Assembly (NCBI RefSeq): GCF_046719765.1
Contig: NZ_JABEBY010000013.1
Span: 41,181-105,180 of the forward strand
Direction: 5' to 3'
Length of the DNA: 64,000 nucleotides
DNA from: Halonotius sp046719765
Lineage (GTDB): Archaea > Halobacteriota > Halobacteria > Halobacteriales > Haloferacaceae
The notes beneath the pieces were generated by a model. The model had not been told where the DNA came from, searched no databases, and worked only from the letters and a program-made list of their open reading frames with translations. Shown piece after piece: positions 46,273-53,887 of the stretch; within the stretch, counting starts at the first letter, position 1, and each line of letters opens with the position of its first letter. The translations under genes were made by a program, and so were the position numbers.

Positions 46273-46655
46273 TGGAATCCTGGGAGGTACGCCCAGAGAT
46301 ACGTTGAAGCCGCCATGAGGACGATGATAGCCATCCCGATGGCCGTCCACACTGGGCCGTTCGCACCGGTAGCAAAGGTCAGGACTGCCCAGCCGAGTCC
46401 GCCGAAGATGGTGATCGTCTGAAACCGGACGATCTGTCGTTGCTGGTGCGCAATCGTTTGTTGCTGCGATTCAAGTTGCGCCGGGGTGAGGTTCTCCGTA
46501 GATGCTGCTGAGGAATCGTGCATGCTCGCTGTGAGGCCTGCATCAACGAGCTCGTCAAGTGCATCGCTGTCCGAGAGGCCGTGAGCTTTCGCATATTCGG
46601 AGACAGCAGCCCTGGTTTGACTGTCGAGGTGGTCTGTTAGTGGTTCCTGCGACAC
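46269..46655 (-). CDS. Small protein with ribbon/helix start and two membrane helices
   Basis: The start is uncertain. I choose GTG 46655, giving 128 residues ('SQEPLTDHLDSQTRAAVSEYAKAHGLSDSDALDELVDAGL'), because the bases further upstream contain an intergenic repeat copy (46839-46867). After the N-terminal helical domain comes a coiled-coil stretch ('ESQQQTIAHQQRQIVRFQ') and two membrane helices ('TITIFGGLGWAVLTFATGA', 'AIGMAIIVLMAASTYLWAYL'). Coupled to the gene at 46000-46272 by a four-base overlap. Confidence 0.55.
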   Translation of the reverse strand: MSQEPLTDHLDSQTRAAVSEYAKAHGLSDSDALDELVDAGLTASMHDSSAASTENLTPAQLESQQQTIAHQQRQIVRFQTITIFGGLGWAVLTFATGANGPVWTAIGMAIIVLMAASTYLWAYLPGFQ

Positions 46656-46838
46656 AGACGTAAATGGGGATGAAGAGGCATCAATCCGGAGGGTGTTCTG
46701 TACTGTCGGGTTGAAACAAGTGTGACTACCAGAAGTGCCACCAGCATATGACTCCCGTAGCCTGGCCGTCAATTTACCGAGACACTCGCCTAATCCGGCC
46801 AAAACAGCGGTGTTGTGCTGATATTTGGGCCGGGTAAT

Positions 46839-46867
46839 GTGCAAGATGGAAGACGCGTATCTAGCAG
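46839..46867 (+). repeat. Dispersed palindromic repeat family copy
   Basis: gtgcaagatggaagacgcgt plus atctagcag, close to the copy at 40551 and to the complement of 27874-27902. Confidence 0.6.
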
Positions 46868-46883
46868 GACAGAACGCGTTCAA

Positions 46884-47066
46884 TTAATCTTCGGGCCAGT
46901 AGAATAACTCCTCTTTAAGTGCCCCACAGCCCGGACAGATGGCCGGGAACGGGTGCTGGAGTCGCCCCATCTCGCCACATGACGAGCAGCGCCACATTCC
47001 ATACATTGTTCCGGAAACATCCCGAATCCGTCTCTGCTTCCCATGGGTGACTTCGAGTGCGGTCAT
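46884..47066 (-). CDS. Small zinc-ribbon protein
   Basis: 60 residues: a short N-terminal strand region 'ALEVTHGKQRRIRDVSGTMYGMWRCSSCGEMGRLQHPFPAICPGCGALKEELFYWPED' with one CxxC...CxxC zinc ribbon and a conserved-looking W-P-E-D end. It looks like the short DUF7130-type haloarchaeal ribbons (from memory). The start overlaps the stop of the gene upstream by four bases. Confidence 0.8.
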   Translation of the reverse strand: MTALEVTHGKQRRIRDVSGTMYGMWRCSSCGEMGRLQHPFPAICPGCGALKEELFYWPED

Positions 47067-47320
47067 GCGTCACCCTCCGACTGGAATGGTTCACCAACCG
47101 CAGATCGCGGGAGAAGGCCCATGACTTCCAGTTCACGATCTTCGGGCGATAGAAACTGGTCTTCGTGAGACTCTCGTATCGTTTCAGTGAGATTGACGGT
47201 TCCCGCAGCCAGTTCAAGCACGACGCCCTCGCATTCGCGTGCGGCTTCGGCCGGCGAAAGAGGGTACCCAATCTCCGAGAGAACCGTATTACCCCCATTG
47301 AGACGAACCACTCGTTGCAT
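47063..47320 (-). CDS. Small conserved protein coupled to zinc ribbon
   Basis: Start set at ATG 47320 (MQRVVRLNGGNTVLSEIGYPLSPAEAARECEGVVLELAAGTVNL); longer in-frame extensions pass through the likely promoter. 85 residues, compact and acidic. It is translationally coupled to the zinc-ribbon gene, so the two probably act together. Function unknown. Confidence 0.7.
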   Translation of the reverse strand: MQRVVRLNGGNTVLSEIGYPLSPAEAARECEGVVLELAAGTVNLTETIRESHEDQFLSPEDRELEVMGLLPRSAVGEPFQSEGDA

Positions 47321-47511
47321 AACGCCTATTATACGCGTCCTGGCTATATAACCGTCTGTATCATTTAGAATCCGACCCATCCCGTACTGAACGCACCCTC
47401 TACGTCTATCACAGCAGTTCCTGATAGAGACCCGATAAGATGGTTCCACGATCGCCGGTCAGAGCCTTGCCCGAACAGTTGAGGTTCTGCGCGCCCTATT
47501 AGTAGAAACTC

Positions 47512-48759
47512 GTGTCATCAACACCCAACTACGATATCGTGGTCTGGGGAGCCACCGGCTTCGCTGGTCGACTCGTCGCCAAACATCTCACCAGCCACTA
47601 CCCCGCTGTTGAGCTCTCCATTGCGCTTGGTGGTCGAAATGAATCCAAGCTTCAGCGACTCGCAGCAGAGCTTACAGACGAGTCTGATCGCACAGAGATC
47701 CCGATCGTCGTCGGTGATGCCACCGACCCGACGACGCTTCGTGAGATGGCTGCCCAAACGGAGGTCGTCTGCACGACCGTCGGGCCCTACACAACATACG
47801 GAACCCCACTCGTCGAAGCCTGCATTGAGGCTGGCACCGACTACTGTGATCTCACCGGCGAGATCAACTGGGTTCGGGAGATGATCGACCGCTATCACGA
47901 CGAGGCTGTGGCCGCCGGCGTGAAAATCGTCCACAGCTGTGGGTTCGATTCCATCCCAGCCGACCTCGGGGTGAAGCTGCTGCAGTCGTACGCCACCGAG
48001 GAGTTTGGGAAGCCCTGTGAGTTCGTCCGGATCTATCTCGAAGATGGGGAAGGTGGGGTGAGCGGCGGCACCTTGGCCAGTGCAGCCGAGTTATTTGAAG
48101 CGGCCGCAACTGATCCGATCGCCCGAGAAACACTGTCGAATCCGTACTCGTTGGCGCCACCGGGCGAACGCGACGGTGTCGACACGGGCGAACAACGACG
48201 CCCACAGCGGGATTCCATCCGCTCGATATGGACGGCCCCCTCGCCGATGGCGGCTGTCAACGAACGGGTGATCAGACGGAGCAATGCCCTCCTGGCGTAT
48301 CCGTGGGGTCGAGAGTTTCGGTGTAGGGAAGTCATCCCAACCGGTTCTGGGATCGGCGGTGCCACAGCAGCTGGTGGGATCGCACTTGGCTTGGGCGTTG
48401 GAACCGCTGCGATGAAGAGTCGGCTGCTTCGACGTGGATTGCGTCGGTTCGTCTTTCCTGAGCCGGGCACAGGGCCCTCGAAAGCGGAGATGGAATCGGG
48501 GCAGTTTTCGGTTCGTGTCATCGGCCGAGGGACAGCGACCGACGGGCCGTTCACTGTCACAAGCGAGATCGGAGCCGAACTGGATCCTGGCTACGGGGCA
48601 ACCGCCCGGATGCTCGGAGCGGCTGGACTGTGCTTGCTATGGGGTGAGACAGCGTCACCGTTGGACGGTGGGATTCTGACGCCTGCCTCGGGGATCGGTG
48701 ATCCACTCGGTGATCGGCTGCGGGATGTTGGCTTCACCGTGACCGCTGGCGAGTGGTGA
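47512..48759 (+). CDS. Saccharopine dehydrogenase-like oxidoreductase
   Basis: 415 residues with a GTG start at 47512. The N-terminal Rossmann motif 'YDIVVWGATGFAGRLVAKHLTSHYP' is followed by 'LSIALGGRNESKLQRL', 'VVCTTVGPYTTYGTPLVEACIEAGTDYCDLTGE' and 'IVHSCGFDSIPADLGV', the pattern of the trans-acting enoyl reductase/saccharopine dehydrogenase-like family (related to mycobacterial Rv2449c-type proteins). In archaea the substrate is unknown; a lipid-related reduction is possible. A hydrophobic C-terminal patch ('GIGGATAAGGIALGLGVGTAAM') may bring it to the membrane. Confidence 0.9.
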   Translation: MSSTPNYDIVVWGATGFAGRLVAKHLTSHYPAVELSIALGGRNESKLQRLAAELTDESDRTEIPIVVGDATDPTTLREMAAQTEVVCTTVGPYTTYGTPLVEACIEAGTDYCDLTGEINWVREMIDRYHDEAVAAGVKIVHSCGFDSIPADLGVKLLQSYATEEFGKPCEFVRIYLEDGEGGVSGGTLASAAELFEAAATDPIARETLSNPYSLAPPGERDGVDTGEQRRPQRDSIRSIWTAPSPMAAVNERVIRRSNALLAYPWGREFRCREVIPTGSGIGGATAAGGIALGLGVGTAAMKSRLLRRGLRRFVFPEPGTGPSKAEMESGQFSVRVIGRGTATDGPFTVTSEIGAELDPGYGATARMLGAAGLCLLWGETASPLDGGILTPASGIGDPLGDRLRDVGFTVTAGEW

Positions 48760-48834
48760 GAAGCGAAACACACCCGCGAGCACTTTCTGGAGCTAATCGT
48801 GGTCGTCAACGGCTTGGTCGAAAGCCGTGCGGAA

Positions 48835-49095
48835 TCAATCAGCGACGGAGACGGGCTCCTCGGTGACTTTCCACGTAATGCCACCAGATTTTCCCCACCG
48901 TTCGACAGCCAGTCCGAACTCGCCGTCACGGATCGCTCCGATATTTGTACCAACTTCGTTCGCTGACAGCCCGATATCCTGGCCGATGATGCGAGATTTG
49001 AAATACATTTGCGTATCCACCTTCCGGTGAAAGTACGAGAGAATACGCTGTTGCTTGTCTGTGAGGGTGGTAGTTCCAGTAGATGAGCTACGCAT
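48835..49095 (-). CDS. DUF7123-like winged-helix protein
   Basis: 86 residues: 'LTDKQQRILSYFHRKVDTQMYFKSRIIGQDIGLSANEVGTNIGAIRDGEFGLAVERWGKSGGITWKV' is a winged helix with the recognition helix near 'SANEVGTNIGAI'. The sequence strongly resembles a widespread haloarchaeal single-domain family (DUF7123, from memory). Probably a DNA-binding regulator. Confidence 0.8.
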   Translation of the reverse strand: MRSSSTGTTTLTDKQQRILSYFHRKVDTQMYFKSRIIGQDIGLSANEVGTNIGAIRDGEFGLAVERWGKSGGITWKVTEEPVSVAD

Positions 49096-49254
49096 CGGTG
49101 CGCTCCCCTGTAGCGATGATCGGAGTTGGTAGATCTAGGTGATTGTGGTTCGTTTGGCCCATTGTGTCATAATTGTTGTGCCATTGATATAACTGAATGC
49201 TTTTTCATAATAGTGACAACAACGCGAGCACGGCGAGTATGTTCGTGCTCCGTA

Positions 49255-49359
49255 TCAACCCATCTCGATGATCCGAACGATCAAACCACTGAGAAATAGA
49301 ACCAAAACGGCGTAAACGAGCATCACAAGCACGTTCCGACGAATCGCGTGGGGTCTCAT
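49255..49359 (-). CDS. Tiny membrane protein, 34 residues
   Basis: ATG at 49357-49359 and TGA at 49255-49257 give a 34-residue peptide: short basic head (MRPHAIRRN), one membrane helix (VLVMLVYAVLVLFLSGLIVRII) and a short polar tail. It lies 42 bases after the stop of the surface protein operon on the same strand, so it could be its last gene. Short and unproven. Confidence 0.35.
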   Translation of the reverse strand: MRPHAIRRNVLVMLVYAVLVLFLSGLIVRIIEMG

Positions 49360-49400
49360 GCCAGGAAGTAAGAGATGTGATGGCCATATTGGGGGAGCCA

Positions 49401-50729
49401 TTATTTCTTCCCGGGGGATTCCTTAGACGGGTCGCCAGCTTCACCGCCCCGAGGTGATCGGGTATCTGCGGTCGGCGTCGAATCAGGGTTACTGCCACCA
49501 GAGTCTGCCCCTGAAGACGAGCCGGCGGATTTTCCACTATGTCCGGTGGCGTCGCCGTTTGATCCACCGTCGGAAGCCGTTGGCTGTCCGGCGGTTGGGG
49601 TGTGTGAATCTGGTGTATCACTTGGTGAGCTCGCATGCTGTTGTGGATCAGAGCCGGCGGAGGCGGGTGGGGACGTACCTGGTGTCGTCGCCTGCGCTGT
49701 GGTCTCTGTTGTGGCGGATTTGGAATCTCCGCCCGTCGATGTGTCATCCGGTTTGGAAGGTGCTGATTCCGCCGGCGTTCCAGCGTGTGGCGCGCCACCG
49801 TCGGAGGTTGGATTCGTCTCCGAGGGCGACTCGGATGTGTCATCTTCCCCGGGTGATTCGTTTGGTTGGGAGTCTGAATCGCTCTCAGTGGGCGATCCCT
49901 TTTGACTACCAGCGTCCGAGTCGTTCGGCTCTTCGGACTGTGGAGTCGTACTCTCCGAGGGCAAGTGTGAGTCCGCAGTCGAATCAGATCCAGACGTGTC
50001 GTCTTCGGCGGGTGACTGATCTGATTGCGATCCTGACTCGTCCGCTGTCGGCGACTCCGCTGATCCGTCAGACCCCGGTGGCTTCCCATCGGAAGCAGGT
50101 TGCTCATCTAACGCCGGATCAGCCGTGTCGTCTCCCGGAGAGGGTGAGTTCGATTTTGAGTCGTCAGCAGGCGACGACTCTTCTGCTTCGGCCGGTGGTG
50201 AGCGATCTGATGCGTCGGAGTGTGAAGTCTCGTCGTCGGATCCGGTGTTGGATTCCCCATTTGAAGATGGGTTAGACGTATCCTCTTCCAGAGAGGCGTT
50301 GTCGGGTTGCGACACCGGCCGTTCCCCGCTACCCGAGTTTGCAGACCGATCGGATGCCGAGCCCCCTGATTCTTTGGACGGTGGAACCTTCCCACGTGCT
50401 GTCTCGTTGCTGGTAGCGTTTTGTGCTGTCTCGTTGGTGGTAGCGTTTTGTGCTGTCTCGTTGGTGGTCGCGTTTCGTGCTGTCTCGTTGGTGGTCGCGT
50501 TTTGTGCTGTCTCGTTGCTGGTCGCGTTTTGCGCTGTCTTGTTGGTGGTAACAGTTGTCACTGTGGGAGACAGGGTGTGATCCTGTGAGACATTCTCAAT
50601 GGCCGGTACGTCGGCGGTAAACCCGATGGCAACCGATTCTGTATCCGACAGGAATGCGGCTGATCCGCTGCCGGTCGTCGCCGCGACGAAGACAAAGAGG
50701 ACACTGAGCACGACGGGTAGTTTACTCAT
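49401..50729 (-). CDS. SipW-type exported Ser/Asp/Pro-rich protein with sequon repeat
   Basis: 442 residues. The N terminus 'LPVVLSVLFVFVAATTGSGSAAFLSDTESVAIGFTAD' is a signal peptide with the AAFLSDTE motif seen in SipW/TasA-type substrates. After a short beta segment comes a repeat (about residues 62-112) of alternating NAT and NET/NKT, eleven N-x-T sequons in a row, then about 320 residues dominated by Ser, Asp, Glu, Pro and Thr without a visible fold. It looks like a highly glycosylated stalk or matrix protein. It overlaps the signal-peptidase gene upstream by eight bases, last main gene of the five-gene operon. Confidence 0.8.
   Translation of the reverse strand: MSKLPVVLSVLFVFVAATTGSGSAAFLSDTESVAIGFTADVPAIENVSQDHTLSPTVTTVTTNKTAQNATSNETAQNATTNETARNATTNETAQNATTNETAQNATSNETARGKVPPSKESGGSASDRSANSGSGERPVSQPDNASLEEDTSNPSSNGESNTGSDDETSHSDASDRSPPAEAEESSPADDSKSNSPSPGDDTADPALDEQPASDGKPPGSDGSAESPTADESGSQSDQSPAEDDTSGSDSTADSHLPSESTTPQSEEPNDSDAGSQKGSPTESDSDSQPNESPGEDDTSESPSETNPTSDGGAPHAGTPAESAPSKPDDTSTGGDSKSATTETTAQATTPGTSPPASAGSDPQQHASSPSDTPDSHTPTAGQPTASDGGSNGDATGHSGKSAGSSSGADSGGSNPDSTPTADTRSPRGGEAGDPSKESPGKK
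50400..50543 (-). repeat. 27-bp tandem repeats encoding N-glycosylation sequons
   Basis: About five units of 27 bp (gtgctgtctcgttggtggt... on the plus strand) encode NETAQNATT. Units differ at a few bases. All keep both sequons, so selection on the asparagines seems likely. Confidence 0.85.
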
Positions 50730-51699
50730 CGCTTCCCTCCGACATCTCAGCCTCGCCGCCGTCAGACAGCGGGAGGGCCGGTGGCAAACGTGGCTCGTCG
50801 GATTTGTTCGCTTGCCATGCCGAGATGGTCATCGCGCCGGTAAACAGGAGCCCAAGAAGCCCCGCAGTGAAAACGCCGACTGAAACTGGTGTCGGTGCGG
50901 CGGCGGTAGTGAACTCACGGTAGACGTTCCAGCCCGCATATACAAGCAGGACGGCCATCGCAAGCAGTGTCAGTTTCAGATCCACGATTGCGAGTTGCCC
51001 GGTGTTGGACGAAGGCGGGTTGCTGAAGGCCGTGCCTGCGGTGGCTTGGCTACTGGTCGGAGTAGACTGAGGTTCAGGATCGGTATCAACCCCATTCTCC
51101 ACGTCATCTGTGGTCTGCCACTCACGATCCCCATCGCTCTCGTCGCCAGCGGTCTCTGTTGGATTGCCGGCCGATACTGACTGGTTGGCTGCGTCTGATT
51201 GGGTGGTGGGATCCTGGCGAGCCCACTTGCGGAGTTCACTCACGCCGAGTAGCACCAGCGGAACCACCACAAGCAAGACGTAGCCGACAGGCGAATTCGC
51301 CCACAGGATCACATATCCGACAAACGGGATCGTGATGATGGTGCGTCCGATAACGGATTCAAAGGCGACGAGCCCCGAATCAACGTTCTCGTTGGCATCA
51401 CCTTTGGTCTGGTAGCCACCGTCCCGTTCGTCGATCACACGGTGTGTTGTCGGCACTTGGTCGCCGGTATCATACGTGATGATGTCACCGACACCCACGG
51501 TGGCAGTTGCATCGACGATCACCACATCACCGGGCGAAAGTGTTGGCTCCATACTCCCTGACAGGACGACGTAGCTCTCATCGGCCCCGACCACCTCGGG
51601 GAGGGCAAACACGACAAACGGCGAGATCGCCGCGATCAGCACGAGCGTCACCACAAGACTCCGCGCTTTCGGCAGCGATGACCGCGAGAGCGGGATCAT
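50722..51699 (-). CDS. Signal peptidase I, archaeal/SipW type
   Basis: 325 residues. One N-terminal helix (VTLVLIAAISPFVVFALPEVV), then 'YVVLSGSMEPTLSPGDVVIVD' with the catalytic serine at residue 49 and 'TTHRVID' with the catalytic histidine near 86: the Ser-His (ER/SipW) type, not the Ser-Lys bacterial type. 'GGYQTKGDANENVD' supplies the later conserved block. A membrane helix, a long polar linker, and two more helices follow, an extended C terminus not needed for catalysis. It lies inside the operon of its likely substrates, as sipW does with tasA in Bacillus. Confidence 0.9.
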   Translation of the reverse strand: MIPLSRSSLPKARSLVVTLVLIAAISPFVVFALPEVVGADESYVVLSGSMEPTLSPGDVVIVDATATVGVGDIITYDTGDQVPTTHRVIDERDGGYQTKGDANENVDSGLVAFESVIGRTIITIPFVGYVILWANSPVGYVLLVVVPLVLLGVSELRKWARQDPTTQSDAANQSVSAGNPTETAGDESDGDREWQTTDDVENGVDTDPEPQSTPTSSQATAGTAFSNPPSSNTGQLAIVDLKLTLLAMAVLLVYAGWNVYREFTTAAAPTPVSVGVFTAGLLGLLFTGAMTISAWQANKSDEPRLPPALPLSDGGEAEMSEGSDE

Positions 51700-52880
51700 C
51701 GGTCACCTCGGGCGACTCCGGGCGCACCATTACCGTTCCCGTTCCCGTTCCAACCGCTGTCGCCAGTAGTCGAATCTGAGGGATCAGTACACCCCTCGCA
51801 GTCTGTCTTCGAATCGGCCGTACAGACACAGACTCTGACGTGGCTAATCCCGGCTCCCTCTGGTGCGTACACGATACCGTTGGTGTCGCTGCCGGGGAGA
51901 GACAGTGTGTCCGTCGAGAGCCCATCGGTGCGGTCGTACTGCGCGTATCCGGGCCTACCTTTGACTTTGACCGTGCAAATCGGCGGGGGGTTTCCACCGG
52001 TAAAGCTCACAAGCCGGAACGCAATCCCGACCGTTTCGCTACCGCCATCCTTGTCTACGGTGTCGTAGATCTCCACCCCGTAGTCTGGATCGCCGTTATT
52101 GAAAGCGTATACGCCGGGGGTGGCGAAACTCTCGCGTAGTCCCGACTGCGTATCGTTTTCAAACTCAAGTTTCCCAAGCGTGTTGCAGCATGGACATGGG
52201 TCAGCGGCAGGACATGGATCTGCGTCCACCTCAGCGAAGGGATTCTGCGGGGATGCGTTTCGGCACTGGAGGGCTGCAAACCACAGCGGTAACGCAACCG
52301 TCTCAGTTCCGATATAGCCGTCGAGTTCGTACTCGATGAGGAGACAGACAGTGTCGACCAAGCAGTCGTCGCCTGCCGTCGACGGATCACCGTCGACCCG
52401 GAATCCCTCGCGGAGATCCTCAGCAACCTCACGCAGTGATCCAGCAGTGACTCGCTGGAGGCGGCTTCCGGAGTGACAGTCAGCGTACGACACCACAACG
52501 TGAATCGACTCCGCTACTGCAGTCGATGCTGGAACCGGGCAGTCTGTCGCAAGCCACAACGCCGCCGGGTTGTTGACCGCATCGCCGCGTTGCGGCAACG
52601 CGAACGTGAGACGCATGCTCCCGGAGGCAGCAGTTGGGCTGAGCGACCCGATTGGCAGCCGCACACGTGGGCCATCGATTACCCCCTGTCCGTCAGGCTC
52701 GCCAGCACCCGGGCCGGTCAGCAGTTCATACTCCGCCCGCAGGTCGACTGTGCCGGCCGTGATCAAGGCGTCATACCGCTCTGTATCGCGGAGCATTGCA
52801 GCGGTACCGGTTCCCATCAGCGCGCCGGCCCCACCCGTGGCGGCTACCGCCGCCAGGATCCGGCGTCGAGTCACGGTCAT
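51696..52880 (-). CDS. Tat/SipW-type exported protein, operon member 2
   Basis: Start set at ATG 52880, overlapping the previous stop by four bases. 394 residues beginning 'MTVTRRRILAAVAATGGAGALMGTGTAAMLRDTERYDALITAGTVDLRAEYELL': a twin-arginine signal that ends in a SipW-type motif. The rest is beta-rich with several Cys pairs ('DADPCPAADPCPCCNTLGKLEF', 'VCVCTADSKTDCEGC'), possibly disulfides or metal sites, and a Gly/Asn-rich C terminus. Probably a filament or surface component cut by the neighbouring signal peptidase. Confidence 0.8.
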   Translation of the reverse strand: MTVTRRRILAAVAATGGAGALMGTGTAAMLRDTERYDALITAGTVDLRAEYELLTGPGAGEPDGQGVIDGPRVRLPIGSLSPTAASGSMRLTFALPQRGDAVNNPAALWLATDCPVPASTAVAESIHVVVSYADCHSGSRLQRVTAGSLREVAEDLREGFRVDGDPSTAGDDCLVDTVCLLIEYELDGYIGTETVALPLWFAALQCRNASPQNPFAEVDADPCPAADPCPCCNTLGKLEFENDTQSGLRESFATPGVYAFNNGDPDYGVEIYDTVDKDGGSETVGIAFRLVSFTGGNPPPICTVKVKGRPGYAQYDRTDGLSTDTLSLPGSDTNGIVYAPEGAGISHVRVCVCTADSKTDCEGCTDPSDSTTGDSGWNGNGNGNGAPGVARGDR

Positions 52881-53695
52881 TGTGACCCTCCAGCGGTGAA
52901 CGGGCTGTCTTCCCCACACGGACCGCCACCGAAGGAGAAATCGAATCCCAGTGAGTCCCCTTGGGCTTCGTTGCCGGTGGTGGCCGGTACCGCCCAGCGA
53001 AGCGCGACACACCGCAAGCTTCCCGGATCAAGACAATCGAATGCAAGAAGCCCTGCATCAGCACCAACGTCAGTCGTCGGCGAGAAGGCGTCAGCGACGG
53101 GGGCGGGCGCGACAAGCGGTGATTCAAGACTCTCATCGAACTCCTTTTGACCGTTACAGCTGCCAAACGGGGAGCCGTCGCGCCATATCTCAACGGTCGC
53201 AAGCTCGTCAAGTTCACCGTCGTTCGGTGTCGTATCACCGTCGACCTGTTCGGGGCCGTTGATGCCATTCTCAGAATCGTCTGTCACCTGTGCACGGAGC
53301 CACACGTCAAGCGGCTCGGCAGGATCTGCAACCACTTCGAGACCGACAACCACAACCCCGGTGTCACCCGGAAGGACGTTTTGCACGGCAATGACCGGGC
53401 CGGAGGCGTCGGTCACGAACGTCGCTTCTTCTGTGTACCCAGGGCCCCCATCGGGATCTAAGGTTGTTTCGAGGTCGTCGTCGGTGTCGGCATGGTTTTC
53501 GACAAACGTGCCGTTGTATCGCTCATACCACGCGATGCTGAGGCGTTGGTCGTCGGTGTCATCATCGGGTGCGGCGTACGTGTACTGTGAGAACTGCGGC
53601 GGGTTCCAGGGCGTTTTCCCGACGGCGACGATCCCACCGACTGTGAGCGTCCCGCCACCGATACCCGTCAACAGTTTCCGGCGTGTTAATGTCAT
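52877..53695 (-). CDS. Tat/SipW-type exported TasA-like protein, operon member 1
   Basis: 272 residues. Tat signal 'MTLTRRKLLTGIGGGTLTVGGIVAVG', then a beta-rich domain with 'VIAVQNVLPGDTGVVVVGLEVVADPAEPLDVWLRAQVTDDSENGINGPE' and near the end 'LRCVALRWAVPATTGNEAQGDSLGFDFSFGG'. The W-x-x-P...GN-x-x-Q-x-D-S-x-x-F-D end is the same as in the TasA-like proteins further right (53888-60042), so all are one family. First gene of the operon; its upstream region carries CRTACC motifs. Confidence 0.8.
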   Translation of the reverse strand: MTLTRRKLLTGIGGGTLTVGGIVAVGKTPWNPPQFSQYTYAAPDDDTDDQRLSIAWYERYNGTFVENHADTDDDLETTLDPDGGPGYTEEATFVTDASGPVIAVQNVLPGDTGVVVVGLEVVADPAEPLDVWLRAQVTDDSENGINGPEQVDGDTTPNDGELDELATVEIWRDGSPFGSCNGQKEFDESLESPLVAPAPVADAFSPTTDVGADAGLLAFDCLDPGSLRCVALRWAVPATTGNEAQGDSLGFDFSFGGGPCGEDSPFTAGGSQ

Positions 53696-53736
53696 TGTCA
53701 GTTGTCCCGGATACGCCGGGTCGTTGGTGGATCGGA

Positions 53737-53821
53737 CGTACCGATCCGTTGGTCGGATGAGTGTAGGTCAATAGCGGAGATAGGTATGAGCCGATGTCAC
53801 CCAGGTACGGCGTTCGTACCG
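53737..53821. promoter_or_regulatory. CRTACC motif cluster upstream of signal-peptidase operon
   Basis: CGTACCG occurs at 53737-53743 and 53815-53821. In the opposite sense GGTATG lies at 53783-53788 and GGTACG at 53804-53809, 21 bp apart. The last two form a palindrome GGTACG-gcgtt-CGTACC (53804-53820). The spacing and core equal those of the seven-motif array at 60217-60352, so one regulator probably binds both. Confidence 0.55.
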
Positions 53822-53887
53822 GACGGCAGGCGGCCACTACCACGCTCACCGAATCATGCTACCTCATCGGGGCGATGTGCTGTGCTG

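Noticed and set aside
49205..50107. A 300-codon minus-strand frame overlapping the Ser/Asp-rich protein gene
   Set aside because: It is the shifted reading of the repetitive low-complexity gene at 49401-50729. The composition (Arg/Pro/His/Gln runs) is unlike haloarchaeal proteins.
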